From positions 620,001-684,000 of the forward strand of contig NZ_PGFA01000001.1 of NCBI RefSeq assembly GCF_002797555.1: DNA of 64,000 nt. The letters are read 5' to 3'. The notes beneath the pieces were generated by a model, which saw only the letters and a list, made by a program, of their open reading frames with translations, was not told the DNA's origin and searched no databases. Position 1 is the stretch's first letter. Each line of letters begins with the position of its first letter. Position numbers and translations under genes: made by a program. Positions 59,917 to 64,000 of the stretch are shown here, one piece after another. This DNA comes from Hymenobacter chitinivorans DSM 11115 (GTDB lineage Bacteria; Bacteroidota; Bacteroidia; Cytophagales; Hymenobacteraceae).

Positions 59917-61257
59917 TTAGCGGCCACGCAGGTCCTGAACTTTGCTCATCTTGCCGCCCTCACTGCGCGGCAGCTGCCCGAAGCCCCGCAGGTGTACTTT
60001 CATGCTCAGCCCAATGTTGTCCTTGATTTTCTTGACCAGCGTGCCCTGTAATGTGCGCAGGCACTCGTGCTGCTCCACGGCGGCTTCCGTTACGGCGGCC
60101 AGCTCCAGGCGGCGCATCAGCTCCTCGCTTATTTCCACGCTGACTTCCACCTCATCCAGGCTGCCGCGGCGGGAGGCCACCACTTGGTAGTACGGACTCA
60201 CGTTGTCCAGCCCGCTGAGAATGGCCTCGACCTGGGTGGGGAAGAAGTTGACGCCGCGGATAATGAGCATATCGTCGGCCCGGCCCCGAATCGGGCCCAT
60301 CTTGACGTGGGTGCGGCTCCGCGACTCGCCGTAGTAGAGGTTGGTAATATCGTTGGTCCAGTAGCGCAGAATGGGCATGGCCTGCTTGGTCAGGGTCGTA
60401 AAGACCAGCACGCCCAACTCCCCCTCGGCCACCGGCTCCCCCGTGTCTTTGTCCACTACTTCGGGCAGGAAATGGTCTTCCCAGATGTAGCTGCCAGTAC
60501 CCCGCTCGTGTACATCTTCCTGGGACACGCCCGGCCCCATGATTTCGCTCAGCCCGTAAATGTTGGTGGCTTGCACGCCCAGGCCGCTTTCTACCTGCTG
60601 CCGAATGGTTTCTGTCCAGGGCTCGGCGCCGAGGGCCGCATACTGCAGATTGAGTGCTTCGGGCGCAATACCGCGGCGCTGAATTTCCTCGGCCAGCACC
60701 TGGGCGTAGGAGGGCGTGGCGCAGATGATTTCGGGCCGGAAATCCTGGAGCAGCTGCAGCTGCCGGTCGGTGCCCCCGCCCGAGACGGGAATGACGGTGA
60801 GGCCCAGCTTCTCGGCCCCGTAGTGGATGCCCAGGCCGCCGGTAAACAGGCCGTAGCCGTAGGCATTTTGCAGCTTCATGCCCGGCTGGCAGCCCGCCGC
60901 GGCCAGGGAGCGGGCTACTACTTCGGCAAAAATACTGAGGTCGTGGGCCGTGTAGCCCACCACAGTGGCCTTGCCGGTAGTGCCGCTGGAGCAGTGCAGG
61001 CGCGCCACCTCGGGTTGGGGCACGGCAAACAGGCCAAAGGGGTAGTTGTCGCGGAAGTCGGTTTTGCGGGTAAAGCCCAACTTAGTAAGGTCGGCCAAAC
61101 CGCTAAAAGCAGAAGGGTGGACGCCCAAGGCATCGAGCTTAGCCTTGTAAAAAGGCACCCGGTGATACACGTACTCTACTTGCTGTTTTAGTCGCACATT
61201 CTGCAATTCCCGCAGCTGGGCAAGCGGCATCCGTTCAAGTTCTGGCTGGAAGAGCAT
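59917..61257 (-). CDS. paaK: Phenylacetate-CoA ligase
   Basis: 446 residues. It makes phenylacetyl-CoA, the pathway entry. AMP-binding family motifs: SSGTTGKATVVGYT, YGLSEIMGPGVS, and C-terminal RADDMLIIRGVNFFPTQVEAIL with Lys near GKMSKVQD. Typical PaaK length. A near-palindromic site 60 bp upstream resembles the paaA operator. Confidence 0.95.
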   Translation of the reverse strand: MLFQPELERMPLAQLRELQNVRLKQQVEYVYHRVPFYKAKLDALGVHPSAFSGLADLTKLGFTRKTDFRDNYPFGLFAVPQPEVARLHCSSGTTGKATVVGYTAHDLSIFAEVVARSLAAAGCQPGMKLQNAYGYGLFTGGLGIHYGAEKLGLTVIPVSGGGTDRQLQLLQDFRPEIICATPSYAQVLAEEIQRRGIAPEALNLQYAALGAEPWTETIRQQVESGLGVQATNIYGLSEIMGPGVSQEDVHERGTGSYIWEDHFLPEVVDKDTGEPVAEGELGVLVFTTLTKQAMPILRYWTNDITNLYYGESRSRTHVKMGPIRGRADDMLIIRGVNFFPTQVEAILSGLDNVSPYYQVVASRRGSLDEVEVSVEISEELMRRLELAAVTEAAVEQHECLRTLQGTLVKKIKDNIGLSMKVHLRGFGQLPRSEGGKMSKVQDLRGR

Positions 61258-61290
61258 GGGCGGCGGGGCTGAAAAGTGGCTAAAGACAAC

Positions 61291-61298
61291 TAAAAGTA
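61291..61298 (-). promoter_or_regulatory. Putative -7 box of paaK
   Basis: TACTTTTA on the minus strand, one mismatch from TAnnTTTG. A TTTG 20 bp upstream lies inside the operator-like site, so binding there would block the promoter. Confidence 0.5.
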
Positions 61299-61316
61299 GA
61301 CGGCTTTACTTACAAA

Positions 61317-61334
61317 AACAAACGTTTGTTAGTT
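61317..61334. promoter_or_regulatory. Operator-like site upstream of paaK
   Basis: AACAAACGTTTGTTAGTT, matching 15 of 18 bases with the paaA site AACTAACATTCGTTAGTT. It contains the perfect palindrome ACAAACGTTTGT. Confidence 0.65.
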
Positions 61335-61497
61335 TGTGAGCCCGCCCCGCCGGTAAATCCTTCGGGTTGCCGTCGATTCACAATGGGCTTAGTTGATTGT
61401 AACCAATTGACAGTCAATAAAAAATAAACGCTGGCGCCGCCTTCGGTGGGAAGGTAGGGCCAGCGTTTGCGCGTGTTGAGCAGAACACAGCCCGCGG

Positions 61498-61752
61498 CTA
61501 GGCCAGCAGGTTGTGCGGCAGGCTGATCAGGCTGAGGTAGGGGTAAAGGCCGGCCTGGTCGGTGAAGGGGTGCAGGTAGGCCACGGCCGAGGAGGGCTGC
61601 TGCCGCCACAGCTCGCAGTAGTACTGGTCGAGGTAGTAGAGGTCTATGACGAACGTGCCGGTGGTGCGGGTCACCATAAAAATGCCCCAGGTTTTGACGT
61701 AGGCCTGTTGCTCGGTGGCGGAGAGCATTTGGAATTGGGAGTACGCTAGCAT
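61498..61752 (-). CDS. Hypothetical small protein
   Basis: 84 residues from the ATG at 61752. Aromatic-rich (FVIDLYYLDQYYCELWRQQ, LYPYLSLISLPHNLL); no signal peptide or recognised family. Start and stop fit a short gene and the gap 61258-61497 holds only the paaK promoter region. Confidence 0.5.
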   Translation of the reverse strand: MLAYSQFQMLSATEQQAYVKTWGIFMVTRTTGTFVIDLYYLDQYYCELWRQQPSSAVAYLHPFTDQAGLYPYLSLISLPHNLLA

Positions 61753-61801
61753 GTTGCGAGATTAGGCCCAGCCGAATGAAATCAGCATGAAGCAGAGCTC
61801 A

Positions 61802-62752
61802 TTAGTGAAACGGCCGCTTCTTGACCATGCCGCCTTCCGCGTCGTCGATACTGTGTTGAATCACGAAGGCCTGGGGGTCGAGGCGGCGGACTTCGGTGCG
61901 CAGCTGGGGCAGCTCGAGGCGGGTCACGACGGTAAAGACGATGTCCATATCCAGGTCCCGGTCGCCGCGCTTGCCGAAGCCCCGCTTGCCCTGGTAGATG
62001 GTCACGCCCCGGCCCAGGTTGGTGGTAATAGCCTCCCGGATAGCCTCGCTGCGGGCCGAAATAATGGTGACGCCGGTGTACTGCTCGATGCCGTTGAGCA
62101 AAAAATCCAGGGTTTTGGAAGCTGCCACGTAAGTCAGAATCGAGTACATGGCCGTTTGAACCCCCAGCACAAAGGCCGCCACGCCGAAAATAAACACGTT
62201 CAGCACCAGAATTACGTCACTGACTTTGAGCAGGGGCGTGTGCTTGTTGATGAGCAGGGCCGCTACTTCGGTGCCGTCGAGGACGGCCCCGCCCCGCATG
62301 GCCAGCCCGATACCGGCCCCGATGAACACTCCGCCGAAGACCGACGTCAGCAACAGGTCCTTGGTTACGTCGGGGTAGGGCACCACGGCCAGGGCCAACG
62401 ACAGGCCGGCAATGGCGGCGGCGCTTTTCAGGGCAAAGCCCAGCCCAATCTGCCGGTAGCCCAGAATGACGAAGGGCAGATTGATGATGAGCAGCAGCCA
62501 CGACAAGGGCACGCCCAGGGCCGCCGATATGAGCATGGAGATGCCCGTGACGCCGCCATCAATGAAGTGGCTGGACAGCAGAAAGCCTTTGAGGCCCATA
62601 CCGGCGCACAAGATGCCAAGCACAATCAGGCCCACGCTTTTTACTTTTTGGAACAGATGACCCGGCTCGGCGGCGGGGGCTGGTACAGATGCCATAGGCG
62701 AAGAAAGACGTTGGCGCAGCTGGCGCAGAACGATAAGCTGGGGAATAAGCAT
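61802..62752 (-). CDS. YitT family membrane protein
   Basis: 316 residues; an alternative ATG at 62695 would remove 19 residues. The N-terminal membrane domain has five helices (e.g. VGLIVLGILCAGMGLKGFLL, DVILVLNVFIFGVAAFVLG), with GGVTGISMLI, and the C-terminal DUF2179 domain (GVTIISARSEAIREAI, TIYQGKRGFGKRG). Some YitT proteins act as transporters, but the substrate here is unknown. Confidence 0.85.
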   Translation of the reverse strand: MLIPQLIVLRQLRQRLSSPMASVPAPAAEPGHLFQKVKSVGLIVLGILCAGMGLKGFLLSSHFIDGGVTGISMLISAALGVPLSWLLLIINLPFVILGYRQIGLGFALKSAAAIAGLSLALAVVPYPDVTKDLLLTSVFGGVFIGAGIGLAMRGGAVLDGTEVAALLINKHTPLLKVSDVILVLNVFIFGVAAFVLGVQTAMYSILTYVAASKTLDFLLNGIEQYTGVTIISARSEAIREAITTNLGRGVTIYQGKRGFGKRGDRDLDMDIVFTVVTRLELPQLRTEVRRLDPQAFVIQHSIDDAEGGMVKKRPFH

Positions 62753-62773
62753 GCTCAGGAGGGGAAGTAAACG

Positions 62774-64000
62774 TTAGTCCGCTTCGGCGGTCTGGCTAAG
62801 CTCGGCCGTTATTGTACGGCCGTGGCGGCGGTCCAGCCAATTCATAACCGGCGTGGCCAGAATACCGTGCAAGCCAATGGAAACCAGCATGGTAAACCCC
62901 AGGATAGACCACAGCTGCCGCGGGGCGGGAAAATGAGCCTGAGAAAGGGCAAAAGACAGGTAGAAAATAGAGCCGATGCCCCGGATGCCAAAGAAAGAAA
63001 TAACGGCGCGCTCGGCCAGCGTCACGCGCGGGGAGCGGGCCAGGGTGAGCATGCCGCCCAGGGGCCGGATAACCAGAATGAGCAGCAAGCCCAGCAAGGC
63101 CCCGGGCCAGGTCAGCTCCGAGAGCAGGCCGCGCATAATGGCCCCTCCGAAGAGAATCAGAATGACCACGATGAAGAGGCGCTCCAGCTGGTCGGTGAAG
63201 GCGTGCATCTGCCGGTGGTACTCGTGGCGCCGCTCGTGGCTGCGCAACGTGACGGCGGCCACAAACACGGCCAGGAAGCCGTAGCCGTGCACCAGCTCGG
63301 TGAGGCCGTAGGTAATGAGCGTGACGGCCAGGGCCACGAAGCCGTAAGCCCCGGCCTTGATGCTGATGCGCTTGGGCAGATTAAAAATCAGGTAAGCCAG
63401 CAGCTTGCCCGACACTATCCCGAAGACCAGCGCGGCCCCCGTGCGGTACACCACGTCCAGCCACAGCCAGTGCCCGAGCGTGGCCGCCAACGAGCCGGTA
63501 GCGGGCAGCAGGGCCAGGGCCAGGTACACGAAGGGAAAAGCCAGGCCGTCGTTAAGGCCGGCCTCGCCGGTGAGGGCAAAGCGCACGTTGTCTTCCCGCC
63601 CTTCGCCCGGGTCCCCCACTTGCACGTCGCCGGCCAGCACGGGGTCGGTGGGGGCCAGGGCGGCGGCCAGCAGCAGGGCGCTGGCCAGAGGCAGGCCCAC
63701 CAGGGCCCAGCCCGCCAGCGTAAGGCCGGCAATGGTAAGCACCATGAGTACCAGCACCAGCAGCAGGGGCGTCCGCCAGGTTCGGAAGGAAAAGACCCGG
63801 TCAATTTTCAGACCGGTACCGGTGAGGGCCACCAGCACGCACAGCTCCGACACGTGGGTCACCAGCGTCTGGTGCCGAAACGGGTCGGTGGGCAGCTCCA
63901 GGGGCAGGGCGTAGATGGCCATGCCCAGGCCCAGGTAAAGGACCGGATACGAAAGCGGATACTTTTCGAGCAGGGAAGGCAGCCAGGCCACGCCCAGTAT
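62774..64000 (-). CDS. Cation/proton antiporter (CPA1, NhaP-like), 5' end outside the window
   Basis: The frame reads to the window edge with no stop. A GTG at 63991 is possible, but the N-terminus probably starts upstream, so at least ~408 residues are seen. About eleven hydrophobic segments are visible, with the ion-binding region ALAPTDPVLAGDVQVGDPG (the TDP motif) and NVRFALTGEAGLNDGLAFPF (GEAGLNDG). It exchanges Na+ or K+ for H+. It sits 22 bp from the YitT gene. Confidence 0.92.
   Translation of the reverse strand: MLGVAWLPSLLEKYPLSYPVLYLGLGMAIYALPLELPTDPFRHQTLVTHVSELCVLVALTGTGLKIDRVFSFRTWRTPLLLVLVLMVLTIAGLTLAGWALVGLPLASALLLAAALAPTDPVLAGDVQVGDPGEGREDNVRFALTGEAGLNDGLAFPFVYLALALLPATGSLAATLGHWLWLDVVYRTGAALVFGIVSGKLLAYLIFNLPKRISIKAGAYGFVALAVTLITYGLTELVHGYGFLAVFVAAVTLRSHERRHEYHRQMHAFTDQLERLFIVVILILFGGAIMRGLLSELTWPGALLGLLLILVIRPLGGMLTLARSPRVTLAERAVISFFGIRGIGSIFYLSFALSQAHFPAPRQLWSILGFTMLVSIGLHGILATPVMNWLDRRHGRTITAELSQTAEAD

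Noticed and set aside
61310..61609. A 99-residue minus-strand frame
   Set aside because: It overlaps both the 61498-61752 gene and the paaK operator region in another frame, with no motif.

Overview
The window reads as a chromosomal segment of a GC-rich member of the Bacteroidota, most likely Hymenobacter or a close relative. Support comes from a type IX secretion C-terminal sorting domain (43376-44407), -7 promoter boxes of the TAnnTTTG type upstream of lysS, prc, pccB and mltG, many lipoproteins with plain lipoboxes, and the overall gene content. Genus is an inference; there is no rRNA to settle it.

Layout. 1-10.4 kb: small exported, lipoprotein or unknown genes on the minus strand, an ABC exporter, and a REP-associated transposase (RAYT) between two near-identical 85-bp palindromes. 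10.6-15.6 kb, plus strand: a single-domain response regulator, an M28 peptidase and a large lipoprotein glycosidase. 15.6-19.8 kb: a dienelactone hydrolase, two Kazal lipoproteins around a cupin gene, two YtxH genes (one fused to CsbD), a tandem pair of apparent structured RNAs, and an array of 42-bp hairpin units next to lysS. 19.8-40 kb: housekeeping genes (lysS, prc, proline dehydrogenase, the shikimate genes aroGA-aroB-aroA, an M42 peptidase, pccB, clpC). 40.5-47.5 kb: lipid acyltransferase, tsaC-like gene, T9SS cargo, mltG, thioesterase and a YihY membrane protein. Two tRNA-Ser genes follow at 47.6-47.9 kb. 48-61.3 kb: a phenylacetate degradation cluster. 61.5 kb to the end: a small unknown gene, a YitT-type membrane protein and a cation/proton antiporter that runs off the window.

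The phenylacetate cluster runs on the minus strand as paaK - tetR - paaE - (GIY-YIG gene on the plus strand) - paaA-B-C-D - paaH - paaI - paaJ - paaY - paaZ - enoyl-CoA hydratase. PaaK makes phenylacetyl-CoA, PaaABC(D)E epoxidises it, PaaZ opens and oxidises the ring product, and the hydratase, PaaH and PaaJ carry out the beta-oxidation steps. PaaI and PaaY are thioesterases that relieve CoA trapping. Matching palindromes upstream of paaA and paaK are good candidates for the operator of the TetR regulator inside the cluster. Only one crotonase-family gene is present where the textbook pathway needs two.

The least ordinary content is non-coding: (i) two tandem copies of a ~230-nt element with paired promoter-like boxes, covarying hairpins and strong terminators; (ii) two arrays of diverged 42-bp tandem repeats; (iii) a RAYT/REP system with a third element inside the paa operon carrying matched changes in both arms; (iv) a GIY-YIG nuclease gene bounded by copies of another palindromic family found at two more sites; (v) arrays of 7-8 bp repeats in inverted pairs that fill short gaps right up to start or stop codons.
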